Source of the DNA: JBLRWS01 sp047921075
GTDB taxonomy: Bacteria > Bacteroidota > Rhodothermia > Balneolales > Balneolaceae
Reading direction: 5' to 3'
Assembly (NCBI GenBank): GCA_047921075.1
Contig: JBLRWS010000095.1
Span: forward strand, 1-6,796
Length of the DNA: 6,796 nt
Shown here: positions 1-5,952 of the stretch, in pieces
Layout: every line of letters begins with the position of its first letter
Position numbering within the stretch: the stretch's first letter is position 1
The notes under the pieces: generated by a model
What the model was told of the DNA's origin: nothing
What the model saw: the letters and a program-made list of their open reading frames with translations, nothing else
The model's database searches: none
Position numbers and translations under genes: made by a program

Positions 1-323
1 GCAAAACCAGCCGCTCTGATAATCTCTCCCGGTCCCTGTCCTTGTTCAGAGAGAACGTTCAGGATCAATCCCCGCTCATCGCTGAGTATAAATTGATGTT
101 GGAGCTGATCATAAAACGCAAAGACGGTATTGTCCCGGTTTGAGGTAAAATCGTAGCGAAGCCTCCCCAATGTGTGCTCCGAACTGTGCAGGGTAAACTC
201 ATCTACTTTTTGAAGAGACAGCGCCTTATCTGTGAATCCGGACTCTGAAAAGCCGTCGTACGATTCGCTGTTACATGACAGGATTAGAAAGCATATGGTG
301 GTGATCAGGATAATTCTGTGCAT
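1..323 (-). CDS. 6-bladed beta-propeller lipoprotein, N-terminal part (runs off the window)
   Basis: I translated this minus-strand reading frame by hand. It starts at the ATG at 323-321 and stays open to the window edge, giving 107 codons. The N-terminus is a lipoprotein signal: a short basic start (MHR), a hydrophobic core, then a lipobox ILSC at residues 14-17, so Cys17 is the likely lipidated residue. Residues 40-107 look like the first blade or two of a beta-propeller. The GQGPGE motif at 95-100 is typical of the 6-bladed beta-propeller proteins of Bacteroidota (DUF5128/BF3222-like). Family members are usually 350-400 residues, so most of the gene lies outside. An in-frame stop at 344-342 excludes a longer N-terminus. 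Function in this family is mostly unknown; envelope location is inferred from the lipobox. The family call rests on one motif and overall character. Confidence 0.75.
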   Translation of the reverse strand, partial: MHRIILITTICFLILSCNSESYDGFSESGFTDKALSLQKVDEFTLHSSEHTLGRLRYDFTSNRDNTVFAFYDQLQHQFILSDERGLILNVLSEQGQGPGEIIRAAGF

Positions 324-356
324 GGTGAAATGATTACATAATCAGTGTTGAGTTAA

Positions 357-362
357 CCTCCT
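357..362 (-). promoter_or_regulatory. Shine-Dalgarno-like AGGAGG in the lipoprotein leader, followed by a start-stop codon pair
   Basis: On the minus strand an exact AGGAGG lies 33 bases before the lipoprotein ATG at 323, too far for normal spacing. Between them is ATGTAA (339-334), a start codon followed directly by a stop, 17 bases after the AGGAGG. The real start is 10 bases beyond that stop. This could be a chance match or a small translational control element. Strong Shine-Dalgarno sequences are uncommon in this group of bacteria. Confidence 0.25.
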
Positions 363-378
363 GCATCCCTGCGAACGT

Positions 379-411
379 GTCGGTTGCCGGCTGATGGGAG
401 CGGCTTCCGAC
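379..411. repeat. 33-base imperfect palindrome (two-part hairpin)
   Basis: The arms are GTCGG (379-383) with CCGAC (407-411), and GCCG (386-389) with CGGC (401-404). They are separated by symmetric TT/TT mismatches (384-385, 405-406) around an 11-base loop (390-400). Neither strand has a T-run after the stem, so it is not a standard terminator. It lies 56-88 bases upstream of the minus-strand lipoprotein start and could be a leader hairpin or a protein-binding dyad. Confidence 0.45.
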
Positions 412-479
412 TCAAAATACTATGGTTATAGAATATAAAAAAATGTGGGTTCCGCTACCTTTGCCAACAATCATCCCAG

Positions 480-491
480 CCGGGTACCCGG
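480..491. repeat. 12-base perfect palindrome
   Basis: The sequence CCGGGTACCCGG is a perfect self-complementary 12-mer. A second small dyad follows at once: TTTCAC (495-500) with GTGAAA (511-516), loop 10 bases. Either could be a protein-binding site; both are short enough to be chance. Confidence 0.3.
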
Positions 492-625
492 ATCTTTCAC
501 TTTGTGATGGGTGAAAATCGAGCGTATGCCAACGGTTCCTGCTTGCCCGAAGCAGCCCTGTCCCTCTCAGCAGAATTCTGGTTCATTGATGGTGCGATTT
601 TTTTCAACGTTGGGTGCACGGCCTT

Positions 626-641
626 ACGCTGATATCTGCGT
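626..641. repeat. 16-base palindrome with one mismatched pair
   Basis: ACGCTGATATCTGCGT is self-complementary apart from the T/T pair at positions 5 and 12. It lies about 110 bases upstream of the PQQ-type dehydrogenase start, a reasonable place for an operator, but no regulator gene is present here to link it to. Confidence 0.3.
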
Positions 642-750
642 TATGAGCAACCCCAATCCCACCCCATGTAAAAAACCCGCATCACGCTTGATGTTCACTG
701 CGTAATTCCAAAACTTGCAATCTCATTCATATCCCCAAAAAAGAGTCTCT

Positions 751-1920
751 ATGAAAAAGGTTTGCTGGTTGATGTGTGCCTGGTTTTTGGTAAGCGCCTG
801 TGACGATGAATTGGTCTTCCCGCGAATTGGACCTCAGGATCTGCCCCGGGTTGATGATATTACCGTGCCCGATGGATTTATCGTGGAGGAGTTTGCGAGT
901 AATATAGAGTTGCCCACCGGTATCGCTTTTCCGCCGGATGGATCCGACCGCCTGTTTGTGAATGAACTGCAGAGCGGGAAAATCTGGATTTATGAAGAAG
1001 GGGAGCGCCTCGATACACCGTTTTACGATCTGGCTCTGAACATCCAGGGGGGCTTTCCGGTATCCGGCGAAAACGGGATGATTGGCCTTGAGTTCGATCC
1101 GGACTATGTAAACAACGGGTATCTCTACATTACTTACGCCTCCAGAAATGAGAACACCATTGGCACGGTAGCACGCATTACCGATCGCAACAACAGCGGT
1201 GAAGAGTTTACCGTGCTGCTAACCGATTTGCCGAGTGACCGGGGTCATCAGATCGAAAATGCGCGGTTTGGGCCCGACGGAAAGCTCTATGTATCGGTTG
1301 GGGATGCCTACCAAGAGCAGTATGTACAGGACCCCGAGCGCGCCCACGGTAAAATATTACGAATGAATCCCGACGGTACCATTCCGGCCGACAATCCGTT
1401 TGGCCCCGATAACTATGTGTATGCCATCGGCTTCCGGAATGCGTTTGATATGTTGTTTCTGGACAATGGCGATCTGCTGGCCACCGACAACGGCCCCACA
1501 GGCATGGACAAGATGATGGTGGTGGAAGCGGGCGGTAATTACGGCTGGCCCGACGAACTCGGGTTTAACGACAATCCGGAGTTTACCAACCCGATTCATG
1601 TGTGGACCGAAACGGTGTCGCCTACAGGAATGGTGAAAACGCGCGGTTCTCAATTTCCGGCGGCCTACCGGAACAAGGTGTATCAGGTACTGTTTGGATT
1701 TACATTCTCTTCCGGGCCAAATACGAACGGCAAGCGTGTACAAATTGCGGAGCTATCGGGGCAGGGGCAAAACACCACGGTAACGTTTACCGATTTTGCT
1801 GTCTGGCAATTTGAGGGTACCCCGAACAATCCGGTCGACATCGCCGAGGGCCCCGACGGCAGCCTCTATGTAAGCGATATTTTTCAGGGTAAAATTTTCA
1901 GAATCCGGCACGCTCCGTAA
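751..1920 (+). CDS. PQQ-dependent glucose/sorbosone dehydrogenase-like lipoprotein
   Basis: Product of 389 residues. I chose the ATG at 751 rather than the in-frame TTG at 715 because it puts a lipoprotein signal at the very N-terminus (MKK, hydrophobic core, lipobox VSAC at 14-17, Cys17). The body matches the soluble PQQ sugar dehydrogenase fold, a six-bladed beta-propeller (GSDH family, PF07995). Visible landmarks are GENGMIG (106-112), the catalytic-histidine motif beginning GHQ (His166) and ending SVGD (182-185), GFRN (227-230, the PQQ-contacting Arg-Asn pair in the family), TDNGP (245-249) and NYGWP (263-267). Known relatives oxidise aldoses or sorbosone with PQQ; the substrate here cannot be read from sequence. 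Glu107 sits where the Acinetobacter enzyme has a PQQ-contacting Gln, a common variant in this wider family. Acidic residues Asp-Asp-Glu follow Cys17 and may direct surface display. No PQQ synthesis genes are in view. Confidence 0.88.
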   Translation: MKKVCWLMCAWFLVSACDDELVFPRIGPQDLPRVDDITVPDGFIVEEFASNIELPTGIAFPPDGSDRLFVNELQSGKIWIYEEGERLDTPFYDLALNIQGGFPVSGENGMIGLEFDPDYVNNGYLYITYASRNENTIGTVARITDRNNSGEEFTVLLTDLPSDRGHQIENARFGPDGKLYVSVGDAYQEQYVQDPERAHGKILRMNPDGTIPADNPFGPDNYVYAIGFRNAFDMLFLDNGDLLATDNGPTGMDKMMVVEAGGNYGWPDELGFNDNPEFTNPIHVWTETVSPTGMVKTRGSQFPAAYRNKVYQVLFGFTFSSGPNTNGKRVQIAELSGQGQNTTVTFTDFAVWQFEGTPNNPVDIAEGPDGSLYVSDIFQGKIFRIRHAP

Positions 1921-2023
1921 CGTGTTCATGAAGAAGTACCTCAGGTTTTGGTTTCCCTATAAGCGGCTCCATTCAGAACACGCTCTGCTTCATCAACCTG
2001 TCACTCGACTTTGTGAGGAAAAG

Positions 2024-3394
2024 CTAAAACGTGGGGTTAAACCGAACCCAGAGTGTGGGCGTGCTTCCAAACCGTTTTAGTGGCCAAGCCAGCTCTGCGC
2101 GAATCAGGTTTGTCCCCAAGCCGGCTCCTACATCGTGCTGCAGATCAGAAAAAGAAAATCCGCCCATATCATTGAACGGGTTGGATGATGTTCTCAATGT
2201 AGAACTCTCTCTCACATACCCCGAATCGAGAAAAAGAGTGATGTAGATACTGTTCAAATCAATCCAGTCAGAGTATCCACGGGCAATTTGCCCAAACTGA
2301 GCCTCCAGGTTACTGAGCAGCATTTGGTTACCCGTAAAAATCTTGTACGGCGACCCGCGTAGCGAACCGATTCCGCCAAGCTGAAATTGCTTAAACAGAG
2401 GCGCATCACCGGTGATACTGCCCGCACGAACTCTCCATTTTAAGAGTGAGCCGGGCTCAAAGTTTGAAAAGAACTGAAACTCCGCGAGATATTTGTTGTA
2501 GTTAAAATCATTATTAAACCCGTCATTATCTGCAATCTCGATCTCCGTTTTGGCCGAGAACGAAAACAGGCGCGACATGATCAGCCGATTTGGATTGAAC
2601 GTTAACGCAACGTTGAACCGCTCGATATTGGTTCTATCCGTCGCAACATCGATCGGCTGATTCTCTCTGAAAATCTCTCTTTTGCCGAATAATGAGTACC
2701 TCGTTTCAACTTCAAGGGTGGAAAAATCATCATTATTGTACGATAATGCCGCTTCGTACCATCTTTTACCGCGTACGGCTATATAGGTACCAAACCCATC
2801 TTTTTCGTGATAATCGGGGAAGTCATAGGATGAAAAAAATGCGGTTAAGCTGGATTCGATCAAGCCTACCCGCCAGTAATCTTCCGTTGCAGTTGCCCGA
2901 TGAATTTCGGCTCCTATCATGACACGATTTGCCCGTCCGATAAAACGCTCCAGGCCAACGGCATACTCCAGGCGATTTGATGCAAAACCGTAACCGAGCA
3001 GGCCGTGTGGACGAAACCGCTCGATGTCAAAGAAGCCGCCGGTATCGTGCCATTGCATCCTCTCTTTTTTTAAACCCAGAAATAAACCGTTCACCCGGTT
3101 ATAATGGATCATTGGAAGGTTTGGAAACTGGTTAAACAGCGGGTTTGTGTTGTAAGGCCCGGCTTCAAGCGCTCCGTCGAAATCAATACCAGCTTTCTGA
3201 ACGCTTCGAACTCGTCTCTTTACATCGATTCGGTTGGTATCTGAATCACTGCCATGAACCAGAAGCTCATCGATCGACCTGTTGAACATCATGTCTCGTT
3301 TGAAAGGCTCCTCTGCTTTACCGGAGTCTTGTGAAAAAGCACACAGAGGCAGGAAAAAAGGAATTAAAAGTGCGGGTATATATCGTTTTAACAT
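2024..3394 (-). CDS. Omp85-superfamily outer-membrane beta-barrel protein (BamA/TamA-like barrel)
   Basis: Product of 456 residues with a type I signal peptide (MLKRY, hydrophobic core, likely cleavage AFS/QD after residue 21). Cys18 is not in a lipobox, because Pro-Leu precede it. From about residue 95 the sequence alternates polar and hydrophobic residues, as in outer-membrane strands. The best landmark is LGGIGSLRGSP (339-349), matching the loop-6 region of Omp85 proteins, where LRGS (345-348) takes the place of the usual (V/L)RG(F/Y). DVGAGLG (421-427), ELAWPL (434-439) and a terminal Phe fit the last strands and the beta-signal. Only about 70 residues lie between the signal and the barrel, with no visible POTRA domains, so this is not the essential BamA. 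It may be a stand-alone barrel such as those in Bacteroidota with unknown cargo. The gene is convergent with the dehydrogenase and lies 266 bases after era. No Shine-Dalgarno precedes the ATG. Confidence 0.82.
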   Translation of the reverse strand: MLKRYIPALLIPFFLPLCAFSQDSGKAEEPFKRDMMFNRSIDELLVHGSDSDTNRIDVKRRVRSVQKAGIDFDGALEAGPYNTNPLFNQFPNLPMIHYNRVNGLFLGLKKERMQWHDTGGFFDIERFRPHGLLGYGFASNRLEYAVGLERFIGRANRVMIGAEIHRATATEDYWRVGLIESSLTAFFSSYDFPDYHEKDGFGTYIAVRGKRWYEAALSYNNDDFSTLEVETRYSLFGKREIFRENQPIDVATDRTNIERFNVALTFNPNRLIMSRLFSFSAKTEIEIADNDGFNNDFNYNKYLAEFQFFSNFEPGSLLKWRVRAGSITGDAPLFKQFQLGGIGSLRGSPYKIFTGNQMLLSNLEAQFGQIARGYSDWIDLNSIYITLFLDSGYVRESSTLRTSSNPFNDMGGFSFSDLQHDVGAGLGTNLIRAELAWPLKRFGSTPTLWVRFNPTF

Positions 3395-3464
3395 AATAGC
3401 AGGAGGTTTTTTTGGCCTCTACGTATCTGTAAACCATCAGTTTCATTTTTTTTGGAAGATTTTT

Positions 3465-3493
3465 TGCCACAGGGTGGCATCATCTTCATGATG
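3465..3493. repeat. Two abutting hairpins in the leader of the Omp85 gene
   Basis: The first hairpin is TGCCAC (3465-3470) with GTGGCA (3474-3479), loop of 3. The second is CATCAT (3478-3483) with ATGATG (3488-3493), loop of 4. They share two bases (3478-3479), so both cannot be fully formed together. They lie 71-99 bases before the Omp85 ATG. A T-run (3460-3465) touches the first stem but precedes it on the plus strand, so neither strand reads as a normal intrinsic terminator. Confidence 0.4.
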
Positions 3494-3513
3494 AGAATCA
3501 CAGCATCAATGCA

Positions 3514-3651
3514 TCAGGGGCTGTTCAGAATGGCCTGTTGCGTGAACAAGAAGGGGGTATGCTTCGGTTCGTTCTGGATAAACCTACCGGCATAAAACAG
3601 ACCGCGATACCCCGACCAATCCGGCACGGCACGTAATCGGGCGGCCCTCAT
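3514..3651 (-). CDS. Possible 45-residue small ORF directly downstream of era
   Basis: I do not recognise this product. Minus-strand ATG at 3651-3649 opens 45 codons ending in TGA (3516-3514). The ATG is only 9 bases after the era stop and in the same frame, so the sequence is also what readthrough of era's TAG would add (48 residues). The N-terminal half is basic (MRAARLRAV) and the middle is aromatic (WSGYRGLFYAGRF, residues 12-24). There is no signal peptide or membrane segment. No Shine-Dalgarno precedes it, though translational coupling to era would not need one. Era ends naturally at Gly-Tyr as in its relatives, so a C-terminal extension is not needed. It may simply be an open frame by chance in a short spacer. 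Low confidence. Confidence 0.22.
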   Translation of the reverse strand: MRAARLRAVPDWSGYRGLFYAGRFIQNEPKHTPFLFTQQAILNSP

Positions 3652-3660
3652 CCACAGCGC

Positions 3661-4542
3661 CTAATATCCCAGATTACGCACCCAATTCTCCTGTTCGCGC
3701 CATTTTTCGCGCACTTTTACATGAAGATCCAGAAACACCTGCTTGCCCACCAGCTCTTCAATCGTTTCGCGGGAGGCGATGCCGAGTTTTTTGATCGCCG
3801 TTCCTCCCTTGCCAATCAGCATCCCTTTTTGCGATTTCCGGTTGACGATAATTTCGGCGTTGATGCGGTCCAGCTCAGGGCCCGCTTCGTAGCTGATCAC
3901 ATTGACCGTGCAGGAGTAGGGGATCTCATCCTGGAACTGATAAAAAACCTGCTCCCGAATCAATTCGGATACGAAAAACCGAATGGGATGCTCGCTCAAG
4001 TCCTCTTTCGGGTAGAAGGGCGGGCCGGCGGGCAACGTTTCCCGAATGGCGGCCATCAATTCCGGTACGCCGGTTCCGAGAAGGGCGGAAACGTAATGAA
4101 CCCCGGCTATTTTCAGCTCATTTTCGAGCCGTTTTGCCACATTGGTTGCATTTCCTTCGTTCACGGCGTCCATCTTGTTGATCACCAGAAAAATCGGCTT
4201 CTGGATGGACCGCAGCATCTCTACCACCTCGTCGGTGGGGTGGCGGTCATCCGGATCCACGATGAACAGAATCAGGTCGGCATCTTTTCGGGCGCGCTCC
4301 ACGGTTTTCATCATGGCCCGCTGCAGCTCGTATCCGGGGGTGATGACGCCGGGTGTATCCAGAAAGACCACCTGGGTATCGTCATCCGAATAGATGCCCA
4401 CCACCTGATGGCGGGTGGTCTGTGGCTTGTGTGTGGTGATGGAGATTTTGGTACCGAGAATGGTGTTCATCAGGGTCGACTTGCCCGCATTGGGTTTGCC
4501 GATGATGGCTGCATAGCCCGATTTGTGTGGTTGATTGCTCAA
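3661..4542 (-). CDS. era: GTPase Era (30S ribosomal subunit assembly)
   Basis: Product of 293 residues, the usual length for Era. The N-terminal GTPase domain shows all motifs: G1 GKPNAGKS (15-22), G2 around Thr42-Thr43, G3 DTPG (62-65), G4 NKMD (122-125) and G5 SAL (152-154). The C-terminal KH domain (about 185-290) has the GKGG loop at 244-247 and the conserved QKGMLIGKGG context. Era binds the 3' end of 16S rRNA near the anti-Shine-Dalgarno through its KH domain and couples 30S maturation to GTP hydrolysis. The start is TTG at 4542-4540. No ATG lies near the N-terminus, and the reading frame is closed upstream by TGA inside pdxJ, so a rare start codon is needed. It lies 7 bases downstream of pdxJ and is surely cotranscribed. 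Translational coupling or weak initiation would keep Era levels modest. Confidence 0.97.
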   Translation of the reverse strand: MSNQPHKSGYAAIIGKPNAGKSTLMNTILGTKISITTHKPQTTRHQVVGIYSDDDTQVVFLDTPGVITPGYELQRAMMKTVERARKDADLILFIVDPDDRHPTDEVVEMLRSIQKPIFLVINKMDAVNEGNATNVAKRLENELKIAGVHYVSALLGTGVPELMAAIRETLPAGPPFYPKEDLSEHPIRFFVSELIREQVFYQFQDEIPYSCTVNVISYEAGPELDRINAEIIVNRKSQKGMLIGKGGTAIKKLGIASRETIEELVGKQVFLDLHVKVREKWREQENWVRNLGY

Positions 4543-4549
4543 AAGTTTT

Positions 4550-5287
4550 TTATTTAGGATGTGATTGGGCGGTCTTCATAACGGCCAGGTAATCGTGTAC
4601 CGTGGCGTCGAGTCCGCGAAAAAGAGCCGTGGAAATAAGGGCATGGCCAATACTGATGTCGTGCAGGTGGGGAACGGTTTGCAAGAGCGGCAGCAGGTTG
4701 TCGAGGTTGAGTCCGTGTCCGGCATTTACCGTCATCCCGAAGGTGTGGGCAATCTCGGCGGCGGCTTTCAGTCGCTTTAACTCCTGCAGGGCATCGTCTT
4801 TGCTTGTGGCGTTGGCATAGTTGCCTGTGTGCAGTTCAATGGCCTCCGCGCCCAGTTCGTGAGCCAGTTCAATGTCGCGCGGATTGGGATCTACAAAAAG
4901 TGAGACCTGGGTGTTGCTTTTGCGTATCTCGGGGAACACCCGCTCTTTAAAATCGTCATATACCCGCTCCATATTCAGCCCGCCCTCGGTGGTCAGCTCT
5001 TCCCGGCCTTCGGGCACCAGGGTAACCAGGTCGGGATCTACGTCGCGGCAGATACGGATCATCTCATCGGTTGCGGCCATTTCAAAGTCGAGAAGCCCGG
5101 TTACAGCCTCTTTTAATCGGTAGACGTCCTCATCGCGAATGTGGCGGCGGTCGCCCCGCAAATGGAATACAATGCCCGCAGCACCGGCCTGTTCGCAGAC
5201 GGTGGCCGCCTCAATGGGATCGGGATATCCCTCTCCGCGGGCGTTTCGCAGCGTGGCAACGTGATCGATATTGACAAGTAAGCGCAT
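4550..5287 (-). CDS. pdxJ: Pyridoxine 5'-phosphate synthase
   Basis: Product of 245 residues, full length for PdxJ. It makes pyridoxine 5'-phosphate from 1-deoxy-D-xylulose 5-phosphate and 3-amino-2-oxopropyl phosphate, the last ring-forming step of the DXP-dependent vitamin B6 route, in the cytoplasm. The TIM-barrel motifs are all visible: NIDHVATLRNARG (6-18), HLRGDRRHI (42-50, with His42 corresponding to His45 of E. coli), the glutamate of FEMA (Glu70), LVPE (91-94), ELHTG (152-156), NAGHGL (189-194, with catalytic His192) and IGHAL near the C-terminus. Gly45 takes the place of the Glu in the common HLREDRRH motif. The ATG at 5287 gives a start (MRLLVNIDHV) like other PdxJ proteins. It is the first gene of the pdxJ-era pair and diverges from the NlpC/P60 gene with 56 bases between starts. 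Confidence 0.97.
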   Translation of the reverse strand: MRLLVNIDHVATLRNARGEGYPDPIEAATVCEQAGAAGIVFHLRGDRRHIRDEDVYRLKEAVTGLLDFEMAATDEMIRICRDVDPDLVTLVPEGREELTTEGGLNMERVYDDFKERVFPEIRKSNTQVSLFVDPNPRDIELAHELGAEAIELHTGNYANATSKDDALQELKRLKAAAEIAHTFGMTVNAGHGLNLDNLLPLLQTVPHLHDISIGHALISTALFRGLDATVHDYLAVMKTAQSHPK

Positions 5288-5300
5288 GATTTGGCAGAAT

Positions 5301-5329
5301 TTTATACTTTACGGTAGCTCCATTTGCAA
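5301..5329 (-). promoter_or_regulatory. Candidate promoter for pdxJ-era
   Basis: On the minus strand TTGCAA (5329-5324) and TATAAA (5306-5301) are separated by exactly 17 bases and resemble -35 and -10 boxes. Transcription would begin near 5294, leaving a leader of only about 6 bases before the pdxJ ATG. Primary sigma factors in Bacteroidota prefer TAnnTTTG, which is not present, so the assignment is tentative. The overlapping plus-strand TATACT (5303-5308) could serve the divergent NlpC/P60 gene, but it lacks a properly spaced -35. Confidence 0.4.
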
Positions 5330-5343
5330 GATAGCAGTCCTGA

Positions 5344-5874
5344 ATGAATTGTGGAATTGTAAACACCGTTCTCTTTTGCGCCATTCTGTTCGTTGTAACA
5401 GGGTGCGGAATTAGCCGAAATGCGGCGCCTCCGGCAACCGGAAATGGGGGAGGTGCCTCCGGCACGCCGACACCGATGATGAGTGCACAGCCCGTCGAGC
5501 GGTCGAATCGTATTGTGCAAACGTTGCACCAGGCCCATCGCGAGTGGCAGGGCACGCCCTATCTGCTCGGCGGAGAGGGGATAAACGGCGTCGATTGCTC
5601 CTCCTTTACACAACTGGTTTTTGAAGAGTATTTTGGAATTCGCCTGCCGCGCAATACCCGCCAACAACTCAGTGAGGGATCCGGTGTGCGGCGTACCTTC
5701 ATCCGTCCGGGCGACCTGATTTTTTTCCGTACCGGCCGCAACCTGCTGCATGTGGGCATAGCCATCGAAAACGGTGATTTTCTCCATGCCGGTGTCTCTC
5801 AGGGTGTGATGATCTCCAATCTGAGTGAAGGATACTGGGCCTCGCGCTATCTGGGAACACGGCGCGTGTTGTAA
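5344..5874 (+). CDS. NlpC/P60 (C40) peptidoglycan endopeptidase lipoprotein, MepS/Spr-like
   Basis: Product of 176 residues. The signal peptide ends in lipobox VTGC (18-21), with Cys21 lipidated. A flexible Gly/Pro/Thr/Ser linker runs from about 27 to 50. The NlpC/P60 domain (about 55-176) has the full catalytic triad: Cys85 in GVDCSSF, His136 in LLHVGIA and His148 in FLHAG. The C-terminus (QGVMISNL, then YWASRY and RRVL at 173-176) closely follows the end of E. coli Spr/MepS. Family members cleave D-Ala-mDAP cross-links, or other peptide bonds, to open the wall for growth. I see no SH3b or LysM domain, so it is a minimal MepS-type enzyme anchored to the outer membrane from the periplasmic side. 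No acidic residues follow the lipidated Cys, unlike the dehydrogenase. It diverges from pdxJ; the membrane-protein gene follows after 78 bases. Confidence 0.92.
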   Translation: MNCGIVNTVLFCAILFVVTGCGISRNAAPPATGNGGGASGTPTPMMSAQPVERSNRIVQTLHQAHREWQGTPYLLGGEGINGVDCSSFTQLVFEEYFGIRLPRNTRQQLSEGSGVRRTFIRPGDLIFFRTGRNLLHVGIAIENGDFLHAGVSQGVMISNLSEGYWASRYLGTRRVL

Positions 5875-5952
5875 GTTTTGGGGGCGATGGTTTTGATGAG
5901 CGTCAACTCAAAAATTCAACGATAAGACAGAAAACCAGATACAGAAAAAGAG

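Larger units (their letters stand above)
324..750. other. Divergent intergenic region with several inverted repeats, no convincing gene
   Basis: This 427-base gap separates two divergently transcribed lipoprotein genes, so it should hold both their promoters. An A+T-rich run lies at about 418-445. On the minus strand its edge contains TATTTTG (414-420), one base short of the Bacteroidota -7 element TAnnTTTG, but no matching -33 element is clear. For the plus-strand gene I see no good promoter. The stretch 450-690 is G+C-richer and can be read open in several frames on both strands. None of these has a recognisable product, a signal sequence or a plausible start context, so I did not call a gene. 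It could be a degenerate gene, a dispersed repeat or an unannotated RNA. Three dyads inside it are listed separately. Confidence 0.6.

Noticed and set aside
500..640. Possible TPP riboswitch on the minus strand, from a CTGAGAGGGA-like segment
   Set aside because: The second conserved half (CTGATCTGGATAATGCCAGCG-type) is missing, and no thiamine gene lies downstream on that strand.
511..705. 64-codon plus-strand open frame upstream of the dehydrogenase
   Set aside because: It starts at GTG, is rich in Pro, Cys and Ser with no domain pattern, and overlaps other open frames and palindromes; it looks like chance in G+C-rich spacer.
1921..1993. Inverted repeat CGTGTTC/GAACACG between the convergent genes as a shared terminator
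   Set aside because: The arms are nearly 50 bases apart with no T-run, and the neighbouring ATGAAG/CTTCAT pair does not nest with them.
3721..4557. 278-codon plus-strand frame antisense to era
   Set aside because: Era is unmistakable on the minus strand; the long antisense frame is a product of its codon usage.
5302..5787. 161-codon minus-strand frame across the NlpC/P60 gene
   Set aside because: The plus strand encodes a complete NlpC/P60 protein with signal peptide and catalytic triad; the antisense frame has no features.
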